DNA of 64,000 nt from Chelonoidis abingdonii (Eukaryota > Chordata > Testudines > Testudinidae), in the NCBI RefSeq assembly GCF_003597395.2, contig NC_133772.1:137687183-137751182 (forward strand). Reading direction: 5' to 3'. Positions 1 through 9,145 of this stretch are shown here, piece after piece. The notes under the pieces were generated by a model, which saw only the letters and a program-made list of their open reading frames with translations, searched no databases and was not told the origin of the DNA. The position numbers and the translations under genes are program-made. Within the stretch, counting starts at the first letter, position 1. Each line of letters starts with the position of its first letter.

Positions 1-1056
1 TTAAAAACTGGCTAACTGATAGGTCTCAAAATGTAACTGTAAACAGAGAATTGTCATCCAGCTAGTGCGCCTCCAGTGGCGTCCTACAGGGATCAGTTCT
101 TGGCCCTACACTATTTAACCTTTTTATCAATCACTTGGATGAAAACATAAAATAATGACTGCTAAAGTTTGCAGATGACACAACAATTGGGGGAATGGTA
201 AAACATGAAAAGGACAGGTTACTGATACAGAGCAATCTGGATCACTTGATAAGCTAGGCATTAGCAAACAACATGCATTTTAATACCTCTCAAAGTAAAT
301 GTATACATCTAGGAACTACGAATGTAGGCCATACATAGGGGATGTGGGACTCTGTCCTGGGAAGCAGTGATTCTGAAAAAGATTTGGAGATTGTGGTGGA
401 TACTTGGCAGAACAGGAATCCCAATGTGACACTGTGGCCAAAAGAGCTAATGCGATGCTGAGATGCATAAATAGGGGAATCTCAAGGAGGAGTAAGAGGC
501 TACTTTATCTCTGTATTTGGCACTGGTGTAACCTCTGCCGTAATGCTGTGTCCAGTTCTGATACTCACAATTCAAGACAGATGTTAATGAATTGGAGAAG
601 GTTCAGAAAAGAGCCAAGAGAACAATTAAACCATTAGAAAACATGCCTTAAAGTGATACACTAAAGGAGCATGATCTGTTTGTTTAACAAAGAGAAGGTT
701 AAGAGGTGTCTTGATTACAGTCTATAAGTACTATGTGGGAAACAAATATTTAATAACAGTCTCTTCAAGCTAGCAGAGAAAGGTGTAACACGATTAATGG
801 CTGGATGCTGAAGCTAGACAAACTCAGACTGGAAATAGGGTATAAATTTTTGACAGTGAGGGTAAAGAACCATTGGGACAATTTACCAAAGATCATGACG
901 GATTCTCCATCACTGATCATTTTAAAAATCAAGATTTGATGTTTTTTTAAAAGATCTGCTCCTGGTATTATTTTGGGGAAGTTCTCTGGCCTATATTATA
1001 CAGGAGGTCAAACTAAATGATCACAATGATACCTTCTGGCCTTGGGATTTATGAAC
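1..1056 (+). mobile_element. CR1 LINE, 3' portion (cut by window start)
   Basis: This is the 3' half of a CR1 non-LTR retrotransposon. The first 400 bases still translate in broken frames to the CR1 reverse transcriptase, including an F-A-D-D-T catalytic-loop remnant near 168-182. The C-terminal stretch (T-V-A-K-R-A-N, then C-I-N-R-G-I) follows at about 430-500. It ends in the CR1 3' signature, a GGTCAnACTAnATGATC-type motif followed by CCTTCTGGCCTT at about 1005-1045. Stops and frameshifts interrupt every frame, so it is dead. It resembles the copies at 1735-3195 and 17022-17876, which share its orientation and probably its subfamily. Confidence 0.88.
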
Positions 1057-1404
1057 CCAGATCTTCTGAGCTTCTGTCCAACACCCCAGACCAGCCTCAT
1101 TCCTACTCCTAAATATTGCATAGCAATGGGTCTGGCTGGCTATGTGTTATTAAAAAGCCAGCCATGGTCTTTTAATAAAAAGGGATACAATCTGTACAAC
1201 ATGGATTTGGTTTCTGACTACTGCAAAATCTTGGTTTGCAAGGATTTTACTTTCTAGTCAGTCCACATAAAAGTAGGGGCTATTTAAAAAAAAATGCACA
1301 TTCAGATTTCAAAATTCCCCACACAAAGTTCAGGGGTGCTAGAATCCAGAGGTTTGTTGGGGGTCCCAGCTCATGTTTCTATTTTAACTCATTTTAAAAT
1401 ATTC
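1057..1404. other. Intergenic or intronic sequence, nothing recognised
   Basis: A short AT-rich interval between two CR1 pieces. The open frame at 1042-1257 has no family resemblance and begins inside the CR1 tail. I see no gene or clear repeat here. Confidence 0.5.
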
Positions 1405-1515
1405 CTGGATTTATAGATTTTATGGCCAGAAGAGAACATAATTAATTATCTAGTTGTATCTCCTGCATAACACAGGCCACAGAATCTCACCAAAGAATTC
1501 TGACCAAATACTGTG
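1405..1515 (-). mobile_element. CR1 3' end, antisense fragment
   Basis: Read on the minus strand, this matches the end of a CR1 element. On the + strand it shows TTTATAGATTTTATGGCCAG, then a degraded block equivalent to 'GACCTCCTGCACAATGCAGGCC', then CACAGAATCTCACC. This is the usual layout of CR1 3' ends in turtle DNA. It is diverged, and its left boundary is approximate. Confidence 0.6.
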
Positions 1516-1803
1516 CTGTGAAACTCTCTCTCACACACCCGTGTGAAAATATAGCAAGTCAATAAGAACTTCTGAACACCTCAAAATCCCATCGGGATTA
1601 AGGCATTATCAAAACACTCCAAAATGTGGGAAATCTATTACACGTTTTCCTTGGTGACCTCTTCTATGAAACTGGCAATGTGGAAATATTTTAAAAACAC
1701 AGAGGGCCTGAGTCACCACGGCCTGGTTTAAATGGATTAAAAGTTGGTTGACTGATAGGTCTCCAAATATAATTGTTAAGTGGGGAATAATTATTGAACA
1801 GGT

Positions 1804-2163
1804 GTGTTTCTAGTGGGTTTCTCTCTTGGATTCGTTCTTGACCCTATGCTATTTAGTCTTTTTATCAATGACCTGGAAGAAAATATAAAATCATCACTGA
1901 TAAAGTTTGCAGATGACACAAAAATTGGGGGAGTGGTAAATAATGAAGAGGACTGGTCATTAACACAGACCAATCTGGATCACTTAGTAAACTGGGTGCA
2001 AGCAAACAATATGCATTTTAATACAGCTAAATGTAAATGTATTCATCTAGGAACAAAGAACACAGGCCATACTTGCAAGATGGGGGGCTCTGTCCTGGGA
2101 ATCAGTGACTCTGAAAAAGATTCAGGGATTGTGGTGGATAGTCAGCTGAACATGTGCTCCTAA
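1804..2163 (+). pseudogene. CR1 ORF2 reverse-transcriptase fragment
   Basis: An open stretch of 119 residues from the CR1 reverse transcriptase. Residues 10-24 carry the F-V-L-D-P...L-F-I-N-D-L block. Residues 35-38 are the catalytic-loop F-A-D-D, followed by T-K-I-G-G-V. The thumb region N-M-H-F-N-T-A-K-C and the H-L-G-T and E-K-D...I-V-V-D motifs of CR1 follow. The upstream endonuclease and the downstream end are missing or frameshifted, so this is a remnant and not a gene. The annotated start codon has no meaning. Confidence 0.8.
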
Positions 2164-2613
2164 CGTGAAACTGTGGCCAAAAGGACTAATTCAATCCTTA
2201 GGTGCATAAGCAGAGGAATCTTGAGTAGGCGTATAGAGGTTATTTTACCTCTGCATTTGGCACTGCTGCAACTACTGCAGGAATAGTGTGTCCAGATCTG
2301 GTGTTTGTAATTCAAGAAGGATGTTAATGGCTCAGAGAAGAGCCACAAGAATGATTAAAGCATTAGAAAACCTGCCTAACGGTGATAGACTCAAGGAGCT
2401 CAATCTATGTAGTTTAACAAAGAAAGAGATGGTTAAGGGGTGATGATTATTTATGTACCTATATGAGGAAAAAATATTAATAATTGGCTCTTCAATCTAG
2501 CAGAGAAAGATATAATAGGATCCAATGACTGGAAGATGAAGCTTGACAAATTCGCTCTGGAAATAGGCATCAGTTTTTAAGAGAGAGAGTAATTAATCCC
2601 TTGAACAATTTAC

Positions 2614-3022
2614 CAGTTGTGGCTGACAAAATTGAGGAAGTCTGACTTCTCTTGTTTGGACACATGCAGAGGATGAATGAAGGGGACCTGGTGAAGAAAG
2701 CATGGCAGGCAAGAGTGACAAGAAAGATACCCTGAGGAAAGTTGAGGAAGCGATGGATGGATTGCATCAAAGAGAAGCATAATGACCTCAATGCTGTCTC
2801 AGACAGGCAATGACAGCCAGGGCTCCCCAGAGGATTCAAGGGGCCTGGGGCAAAGCGATTTCGGGGGTCTATTCCATAAAAAAAAAAGTTGCAATACTAT
2901 ATTCTCATGGGGGCCCCTGCAGGGCCTAGGGCAAATGGCCCCACTTGCCCCCCCACCCCCCGGGCAGCCCCGATGACAGCAGATGCTTGCACGATGATCC
3001 GATCTCACTTGATGGGAGAAGA
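2614..3022 (+). mobile_element. Fragment of a second, non-CR1 LINE nested in CR1
   Basis: Between the two CR1 halves, the frame covering about 2655-2790 reads F-G-H-M-Q-R-M-N-E-G-D-L-V-K-K-A-W, then G-K-L-R-K-R-W-M-D-C-I-K-E. This matches the pattern ('FGHVxRM...GRPRKRWxD') common after the RT domain in several non-LTR retrotransposon clades. Two stops break the frame. The reading seems to resume after the MITE at 2981. I cannot assign the clade from this much. The imperfect direct repeat at both CR1 junctions (ACAATTTACCAG versus ACCATTTATCAA) looks like a target-site duplication. Confidence 0.6.
2818..2972. mobile_element. Small hAT-type MITE with 8-bp TSD
   Basis: A 155-bp element flanked by a perfect 8-bp direct repeat, ATGACAGC, at 2810-2817 and 2973-2980. 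It starts CAGGGCTCCCC and ends GGGCAGCCCCG, which gives short imperfect terminal inverted repeats (TIRs). The interior is GC-rich and pairs on itself (GGGGGCCCCTGCAGGGCCTAGGG). Eight-base duplications with CAGGG-type ends are typical of the hAT superfamily. It has no coding capacity. Confidence 0.75.
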
Positions 3023-3239
3023 ACCATTTATCAAGGGTTGTGGTGTAGTTTCCATCGACAATTTTTAAATCAACATTGGAAGCTTTTCTAAAAGAGCTGC
3101 TCTAGGAATTATTTTGAGAAGTTCTATGGACTGTGCTACACAGGCCAGATTTGATCATCACTATGGTCCCTTCTGGCCTTGAATGTAAGACTATCATGGT
3201 GAGGACTTGCATAGGTCACCCAGAGCTGTGACCCACTGT

Positions 3240-4140
3240 GTTACTGGTCTGCCTCGGCAATAGTGAGCTTTGCTGCCGCTAAGCTACGAGTCAGCTCCCT
3301 GACACACCAACTAGTCTGCCATGCTAGCAAACTCCTCAGGACTCTGCCAGTCCAAACCCTGCCTTGGATGGAGCAATCAGTGAACCTCAATTCCCAGCTT
3401 CCCCAGAGATATCTCTGTAGTGCCCAGACCCACTCACTGGACCCTCACAGAAGTTACTAAGTTCACTGCCTTCAAAAGACAGACTATGCACCAGCCTGTT
3501 AGTGTGGCTAAGGATTTTACCCTTCGGTTTATACCCAGCACTGAAATGGTTTTGTAATAAAACAAGCCTACGTTTATTAACAGAGAACAGATATTTAAGT
3601 GATAATACACAGGAACAGAAGGCACAGATATGGTTAAAAGTACAATGAAACAAAACTTACAGTCTTTGTTAAAGCAGGTTTCTCGCTGACGGTCAGTTCT
3701 CAGACTCCAACCTCGTTGGGTTGAAGGATCCAGCTTTCTCGATTACAATGCTCTGGCCCCTTGTCTCCATCCACGGATGGATAACAAAATGGCTTTTTGC
3801 CTCTGCTTTTACCCTCCCACAGTGCATTGTCCCTGTTTCAAGAGGCAGGAAGGGTTCTGGAGGTGCAGTCTCCACTCCCCATCAAGATTTCTGAGTGGTC
3901 ATCTGCCCAACTTACTCTTCTGATGGCTGTGTTTATCTCTCTTTTAAAAGTACTTTTCATTGCCTTTGGTCTCACTTTGCTGAACTTACACTGGGGACAC
4001 AGTCTGAGAAACAAGATTTCTATGTCAACGACAGGCAAGGATTAGGCACTGCCTGACAAACACAGTTTAGGAACATATTTCTAGAACACAGCTAAAAAAT
4101 TTTATATGTCACCCCTACATACATCCCACAATAATATTAA
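3240..4140 (-). mobile_element. Probable LTR of a retroelement, antisense
   Basis: A roughly 0.9-kb block without coding sense. On the minus strand it has an AATAAA signal (TTTATT on + at 3573-3578) in the context GTTAATAAACGTAGG. That context is close to the polyadenylation region of the LTR at 47105-47960. I saw no clean TG...CA ends or target duplication, so the boundaries are guesses and the superfamily (ERV or gypsy) is open. Confidence 0.35.
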
Positions 4141-4179
4141 TGACCAGCATGCCAGGCTGGGGTAATGAGTGTGTCAGAT

Positions 4180-4700
4180 CTGAGGAGAATGATGGTATGG
4201 TGTGTCCTCTGCCAGTTAGTGTTGAGGAGCTCCCTGGGTCACAGTCACTTACCGCTGTGCCAAGTGGGTGTCAAATGCTATGGTTCTGATGCGGCAGCTG
4301 CGATGGGGGTTCATGTCAGATAACACACAATAGGTTGGATTAGGTCAATTAACCTTATGTGCTGCACCTGGAGGAGAGCCAAAGCTCAGTAAAGCCTAAT
4401 GAAAGAAGTTCAGCTGGAAAGGAGCTGGTTGGGCCTGTATAAAGGGATGAAACCGAGACCAGAAGAGGGCTGCAGGGGAAGTAGTCTTGGAGGTGGGACT
4501 TTGAGCTGGTAAATACATGAGGTGGGAAGACAGAAAAGGGAAATAGAAAGGAGTCATGGGAAATAGTGACCGGGTCTGGGAGCAAGCAGACCATGTTGCA
4601 GGACACAAGGTCCCTGCTGCAACCTGGAGCAGGGGGCGGACACGATTCCACAACCAGACACTGGGAAAGTGACATGGAATTGGACGGAAGACTGTCTGGA
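4180..4700 (+). mobile_element. Possible LTR-type retroelement fragment
   Basis: This resembles turtle LTR promoter regions: a purine-rich leader, GGAGCTGGTTGGGCC, then a TATA-like TATAAAGGG at 4439-4447, then a GA-rich transcribed-looking segment. The long minus-strand open frame over 4355-5215 (286 codons) is most likely an accident of this purine-rich repeat, because its translation has no domain I recognise. Boundaries are not visible. Confidence 0.3.
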
Positions 4701-4949
4701 ATGGCATGCAGACAGGAGTACTCTTCAGTGACGTGGCCAGAGGCCTGAGTCACAAAGAGAGAGCACTGCAAGCCCTGGAGAGTGAGGTGGGAGGACATGG
4801 TGTGAACAGGCATTGGAAGAAGCGCATCAAACTTGAAAGCAGCCACAAGGAGGTGCCCCAACAGAGAGTAGGACCCTCTGCATTTCACAAGTGAATGACT
4901 GTGTAAGGAGCAAGGTAGTGGGGAACTGAGCTGAGAAACACCATCAGTA

Positions 4950-5280
4950 GAGATGGCTGGACATTTTCTACCAGAATGTTTTTCCATTGAAAAATGCCAG
5001 TTTGTTGAAATTGAAACGTTCTGCAGAAATGTTTCCTGACAGTGTATGCTCCCAGCTTCTGGTACCTTGCTGGCCCAGCTCCAAGGTAACCCACCAGACA
5101 GACTGCCCCAGGGTTTCCAATGCTCCCTAGGCTGCCCAGAGTGCCACAGTCCACCAGGTGTAAATGAAATGTCATTTTGACTCTTGCTAAACAAGCTTTT
5201 GGAATTCCTGGTCAATTTCTGAAAGAGGTGGGGGGAGGGGCTGTTTTTTATTTTAGTTTGGAATTTCTCCCAAATGGAAA
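4950..5280 (+). repeat. Interspersed repeat also present at 22712-23300
   Basis: The segment AAAATGCCAGTTTG...TGAAACGTTCTGCAGAAAT at 4993-5031 recurs almost exactly near 22738-22778. In both places it is followed by a GC-rich stretch around CTCCCAGCTTC or GGGACCCAGGG, so it is a dispersed family. Its type is unknown to me, although a palindromic DNA-transposon derivative is plausible. Confidence 0.45.
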
Positions 5281-5439
5281 TGCCAGTTCCTGGCGAGCTC
5301 TAGTTATCAGCTCATTATCATCCACATATTAAACAAAGCCTGTTTTAAAAGTATTAACAGAACCCTGTAGGTTCCCCACTACATCAATCTCTCAGGAACA
5401 GAAAATACCAGATCCAGATCCTCCAATGGTATAAGTCAG

Positions 5440-5570
5440 TGTAGTGTTTAGATGTGCTTGTAATTATTAGAACTGGGAGCACTGGCTGTTGGGAGTCTGA
5501 AAGGACAGGAAACAGGAAGGGGGGGAGGAGTTGAGGAGGCTGAGTGAGAATTACAGAGGGTGCAGCAGCA
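5440..5570 (+). repeat. 5' LTR (3'-truncated) of the gypsy element
   Basis: This is near-identical to the first ~130 bases of the 3' LTR. They share TGTTTAGATGTGCTTGTAAT, GGGAGTCTGAAAGGAC and GGGTGCAGCAGCAG. Similarity stops after the CAGCAGCAG run, where the 3' LTR continues to its AATAAA and this copy passes into unrelated sequence. Confidence 0.8.
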
Positions 5571-6013
5571 GTTTGGTACAGATTAGGGTGGGATCTTCTG
5601 CCTCTGAACCCACCTGCACCCTTTCTGCAAAGCCCAGGTGAGCCTCCAATTTCTTTTACTGCCTGGATCCATATGTCTGAGACTTATCTGCTTGCAATCA
5701 GTGCTACAGAGATTTCTGAAGTAACAAAGCATGTTCTGCTAATCCACTGCCTTGGAGCAGAAGGGCAGCAAATATTTTAACTGTTCCCATTGCAGATGAT
5801 AAATATGAGACTGCACTCACTGCATTAAAGAACCTTTTTATGCCAAAAGTGAATGTAGTAGCTAATCACTACAGATTTCGCCAGCGTGAGCAGAAAGCAG
5901 GGGAGACTGTAATGCAGTATATTGCTTCCCTGAGCAGTCTGATTGTAACTTGTGACTTTGAGAATATGGCCGATGAAATGATTAGAGACCAGCTCATTGA
6001 GAAAAACAACTGA
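5544..6013 (+). pseudogene. gag remnant of a Ty3/gypsy element (frameshifted)
   Basis: Two frames make up one gag segment. The first (within 5544-5780) ends E-T-Y-L-L-A-I, then A-L-L-type helix residues, then H-C-L-G-A-E-G-Q-Q-I-F and a stop. The second (about 5784-6013) continues with P-I-A-D-D-K-Y-E-T-A-L, then Y-R-F-R-Q-R-E-Q-K-A-G-E and A-D-E-M-I-R-D-Q-L-I-E-K, ending in TGA. The motif order (LLxHCLGxEGQRIF, then FRQRxQxxGE, then RDQ) is typical of gypsy-type Gag capsid. The zinc knuckle is absent. A frameshift near 5781 and the final stop make it non-functional. Confidence 0.75.
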
Positions 6014-6026
6014 ACAGAACCAAGCA

Positions 6027-6411
6027 AAGTATAAGGCTTTCACAGACAAGAGGCAGGGTGCTAAGGAACCAAAGTTTGAGTGTGGTTCCTTCGCTAGAAT
6101 ATGAAAACCTGAAATTTTACGCAAAGGGGACCATAAATTCACAGCTCCTTTTAAAATCATAGAGAAGAAGGGATCTTACACCTATCGACTTTTTGATGGG
6201 CTGGTATGGAATGCTTCTTAACTTGCACCTGCCTATGCACCAAGAGGAGATTATGCCAACACCCGGTCTGCATTGGATGACTTCACTATAGAACCAACAC
6301 AACAAGACATTGCACTAGAACCGGGGCTTGAGAGACGGCCTATCAGACCTAGACGACCACCTGTCTGGACTAAAGACTTATGTCATGTAGTATCTACAGT
6401 GTTTCCGGTGT
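6027..6411 (+). pseudogene. Integrase C-terminal (GPY/F-type) remnant
   Basis: In one frame the sequence reads K-Y-K-A-F-T-D-K-R-Q-G-A, then F-E-C-G-S-F, then H-K-F-T-A-P-F-K. Next comes the GPY/F-like module E-K-K-G-S-Y-T-Y-R-L-F-D-G with W-N-A-S, and a basic tail R-P-R-R-P-P-V-W-T-K-D. This is the end of a gypsy pol polyprotein. Stops near 6099 and 6222 break it. It directly follows the gag remnant, so everything between was deleted, either before or after insertion. Confidence 0.7.
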
Positions 6412-6511
6412 AATACTTCTGCCAGTAGTATAGTGTCTTGTTTCCTATTTGTTCCTGTGATTAGAACAACGTCTATTTTAATTGGGAGAGTTTCTTAAGA
6501 GAGGAGGTGAA

Positions 6512-6717
6512 TGTGTGTTTAGATGTGCTTGTAATTATTAGAACTGGCAACACTGGCTATTGGGAGTCTGAAAGGACGGAAAACAGGAAAGCGGGGGAGG
6601 AGTTGAGAAGGCTGAGTGAGAGTTACAGAGGGTGCAGCAGCAGCTTCATCCAGAAGTTTCCACTGTAAAAATAAAGTCCTGTTGAAGTTGTTAGTAACTT
6701 GCTTGGTTGATACAACA
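6512..6717 (+). repeat. 3' LTR of the gypsy element
   Basis: A 206-bp LTR that starts TGTGTGTTTAG, carries AATAAA at 6670-6675, and ends GATACAACA. It is followed at once by the GTCAG target duplication. It differs from the 5' copy at a few positions in the shared ~130 bases. Confidence 0.8.
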
Positions 6718-7475
6718 GTCAGCACAGCTCCAATGAAGTCAGTGGAGATGGACTGCCTTACAGCTGCTGATGTTCTGGATCAGAATTTGAATATGGACAT
6801 ATCGAGTACACCTTATGTAATCCCAAATAATATTTTGTGTACCTTATTTATCAGCTTACAGATCTCTATGGTATTTTGTATACGTTTTCTACGTAATATT
6901 GATATGATTTCCTACGTGACAGGTTTAATTCAATAGCCAACATATTTGAGTCAAGAGCTGTCAACCCTGATTTAGAGCAAGAATGATTTGATTTGACAAG
7001 TCACGTATCCAATGCAACAAGCAATATGTCTGATTCAGGAAGGAATGCATCTGTTTGATACTCATCTTTTCTTTTAGTAAAGCATGAATGTATTCTAACA
7101 GGCAGCATCTGTGTTTCAATGCCTAGTGAATCAATTTCTTTATGCACTGAATCTCACCACATGAAGTATGCATTTACCAATAAACGGACATCTCCTACAA
7201 TTCATGTGATTTCTTTGGCATATCATGTGTCTGCAGCATTTCTGAATCCAGGAAAAAATCTCAACCCACCTCAGGTGTGAACAGTACTGTGACTAACCTT
7301 TTAAAGGCAGACACCTAATAATCCAAGCAGGAAATGTGAGGGACCTGAGATAAAAAGAGAAAAGCGAAGCTTCTAAATCCTGTGCATTAGAGAATATGAA
7401 ACAAGAGGGGAAAGGGAAGCCTGTAGATGCTGAAAGAATTAAAAAGACAGAAAACTGGAGTGGAAGGGAAGATTC
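6718..7475. other. Non-coding interval, nothing recognised
   Basis: AT-rich sequence with no repeat family or exon that I can support. Open frames are short and featureless. Confidence 0.5.
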
Positions 7476-7483
7476 CTTCCTTC

Positions 7484-7756
7484 CAGGGCCGGCTCCAGGC
7501 CCCAGCGCACCAAGCACGTGCTTGGGGCAGCACGCCGCGGGGGGCGCTCTGCTGGTTGCTGGGAGGGCAGCAGGCGGCTCCGGTGGACCTCCCGCAGGCG
7601 TGCCTGCGGAGGGTCCACTGGTCTCGCGACTCCGGTGGAGCATCCGCAGGCATGCCTGCGGGAGGTCCACTGGAGCCACGGGACCAGCAAGCGGCAGAGC
7701 GCTCCCCGCGGCGTGCTGCTGTGCTTGGGGCGGCGAAATGGCTAGATCCGGCCCTG
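7484..7756. mobile_element. GC-rich hAT-type MITE with 8-bp TSD and internal tandem repeat
   Basis: A 273-bp element between perfect 8-bp copies of CTTCCTTC (7476-7483 and 7757-7764). The ends CAGGGCCGGCTCC and AGATCCGGCCCTG are inverted repeats. Inside are two tandem units of about 52 bp (7578-7629 and 7630-7681), each with a hairpin-forming CCGCAGGCnTGCCTGCGG core. An AAGCACGTGCTT palindrome lies near the left end. The GC richness explains several long open frames on both strands (7293-7813); none looks like a protein. Confidence 0.82.
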
Positions 7757-7764
7757 CTTCCTTC

Positions 7765-8214
7765 TGAAGGAAGAGACGCATTCACAAGGAAGAAGGGGAC
7801 AGTATTATTTTAAGTTTGAGGTTGGCATTTGTACACTTCTTTTATTTCAAAATCTGAAGCAAGACATTAGGTATACACTATAACCTATATTCATGGTACT
7901 TGCCGGCTGTAGAAAGAACTGTATTTTGTCTAAGAAGGAAAAATATCAGCTAAGTTCAGTCCAGTGGACTTGTTTTAAAATAAGTCCCCTTTGCTTTAGT
8001 TACCTTCCCTGGCATTTTAAGCCATGTTTATCATCTTTGGTGTAAAATACTTCATTCCTTATTTACTCCTGTGTCCCCCATTTTTGAATCCCTTACACCA
8101 TTTTTAAAATGTCTGTTTGATGCCATTGAAGTCTCCTCTTTCCCAGTGAAATTATAAGCCTAACAATCTTAGCTTTTTCTCATGGCTTTGATTTTTGAGA
8201 CCTGGGGCCAGTTT
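7765..8214. other. Non-coding interval, nothing recognised
   Basis: AT-rich single-copy-looking sequence with no exon or repeat that I can support. Confidence 0.45.
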
Positions 8215-8372
8215 CTGCTTTCCCTTACACCAGTGCAAATGTGGGGTAATTCCATTCACTTCAATACGTATGGATATTCATCTGTGTTGAGCCATATCTT
8301 GAGCAGGTGCAAACTGGCGTAGCATAATTGAAGATAGTAGAGCTGAGCTGTTTACACCAGAGGAGGATCTAG
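8215..8372. mobile_element. Degenerate palindromic MITE (GGCCAG...ATCTAGGCC family)
   Basis: The ends are roughly inverted: GGGGCCAGTTTCTGC near 8212-8226, and GAGGATCTAGGCC near 8362-8374. Both carry a TTACACCAG-type inner block (TTACACCAGTGCAAAT at left, TTTACACCAGAGGAGG at right). The 53678-53757 copy is a compact, clearer member of the same hairpin family. Confidence 0.5.
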
Positions 8373-9064
8373 GCCATTATTTCTAGTGTGCCCATCATAG
8401 CAATGGATGAGGTGACAGATTGTTATGGGTGGCATTCAGGCTGCCCTGTGCACTGTGGGAGTGCACACGGATACATAGTGATGCAGTGTGCAGTGTTTAC
8501 ATCAAGTTTGATTTATTTATTATACCAACCAAAAAAATCTTCAGTGAAAAATAAGTTTTTGACCAAAAACAGATCCACATTTTAAATTAAACCCTCCAGT
8601 TTCCAGTCCTCTTCCTCTCACAGACAGATATTTTAATACTGCTGTACTTTTTTAATCTGCTGTGATTGGAAATGTTTGTCTATATTATGCGCAAGACAAA
8701 AGGATTTTTTTCCTCATTCCTTCATGGATTACATTATTTTCCCAATTATGTTCTAGCTACTGTGCACAAGAGTAAATTATAAGGAGTTAGGCAACGTACA
8801 CGTGTTAATTAGATAGGGGACGCACAAGCTAATTTTTCCTCAACTCCAGGGAAACCTTACGATTATGGTTATAAAGCAGATGCGATCCACCATATTATAC
8901 AAAGCACTTTAGTTACATATCAGAATAGAATACTAGCAACAAAATTAGTTTCTTCACTTTAATTCAAGAAAACATCTGACTGTTTACTGCAAAAGACATT
9001 AAAATTAAAGGGAAGGCACAAAAGGCTGGTGTTAGAACTAAAGCTCTGATCCTGCTCCTATTAA

Positions 9065-9145
9065 AGGTCCTGATCCAGCAAAGCACTTAAGTACCTGTTT
9101 AAGTATGTTAGTGAAAGGTGCTGAAGCACCTTGTTGAATCAGGGC
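9065..9145. mobile_element. Palindromic MITE remnant (GATCCnGCAAAGCACTTAAG family)
   Basis: Left arm CTGATCCAGCAAAGCACTTA, right arm GGTGCTGAAGCACCTTGTTGAATCAGGG. The right arm is a decayed reverse complement of the left. The fragment at 34316-34390 (CCCGATCCTGCAAAGACTTA) belongs to the same family. Confidence 0.45.

Larger units (their letters stand above)
1735..3195 (+). mobile_element. CR1 LINE, 5'-truncated, interrupted by a nested insertion
   Basis: A CR1 copy running from within the reverse transcriptase to the 3' terminal signature (CACAGGCCAGATTTGATCAT, then CCCTTCTGGCCTT near 3168-3180). The RT part at 1804-2163 is well preserved. The element stops at about 2613 (GAACAATTTACCAG) and resumes at about 3023 (ACCATTTATCAAGGGTTGTGG). 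Foreign DNA lies between, flanked by an imperfect copy of ACAATTTACCAG. The insert is a different LINE fragment that carries its own small hAT MITE, so three insertion events are stacked here. Confidence 0.85.
5440..6717 (+). mobile_element. Internally deleted Ty3/gypsy LTR retrotransposon
   Basis: A 1278-bp element bounded by a perfect 5-bp direct repeat, GTCAG, at 5435-5439 and 6718-6722. It begins TGTAGTGTTTAGATG with a partial 5' LTR and ends in a full 3' LTR (6512-6717) closing with ACAACA. A polypurine tract AAGAGAGGAGG lies at 6497-6507, just before the 3' LTR. The inside holds a gag remnant followed directly by an integrase C-terminal remnant. Protease, RT, RNase H and most of integrase are missing. 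The 5' LTR is also cut short, taking the primer-binding site with it. Confidence 0.85.

Noticed and set aside
4355..5215. 286-codon open frame on the minus strand, the longest in the window
   Set aside because: It crosses two different repeat types, has no recognisable domain and no convincing splice or promoter context. A purine-rich plus strand makes the minus strand poor in stops.
7293..7813. Overlapping open frames on both strands around 7.3-7.8 kb
   Set aside because: They are the two strands of the palindromic GC-rich MITE at 7484-7756.
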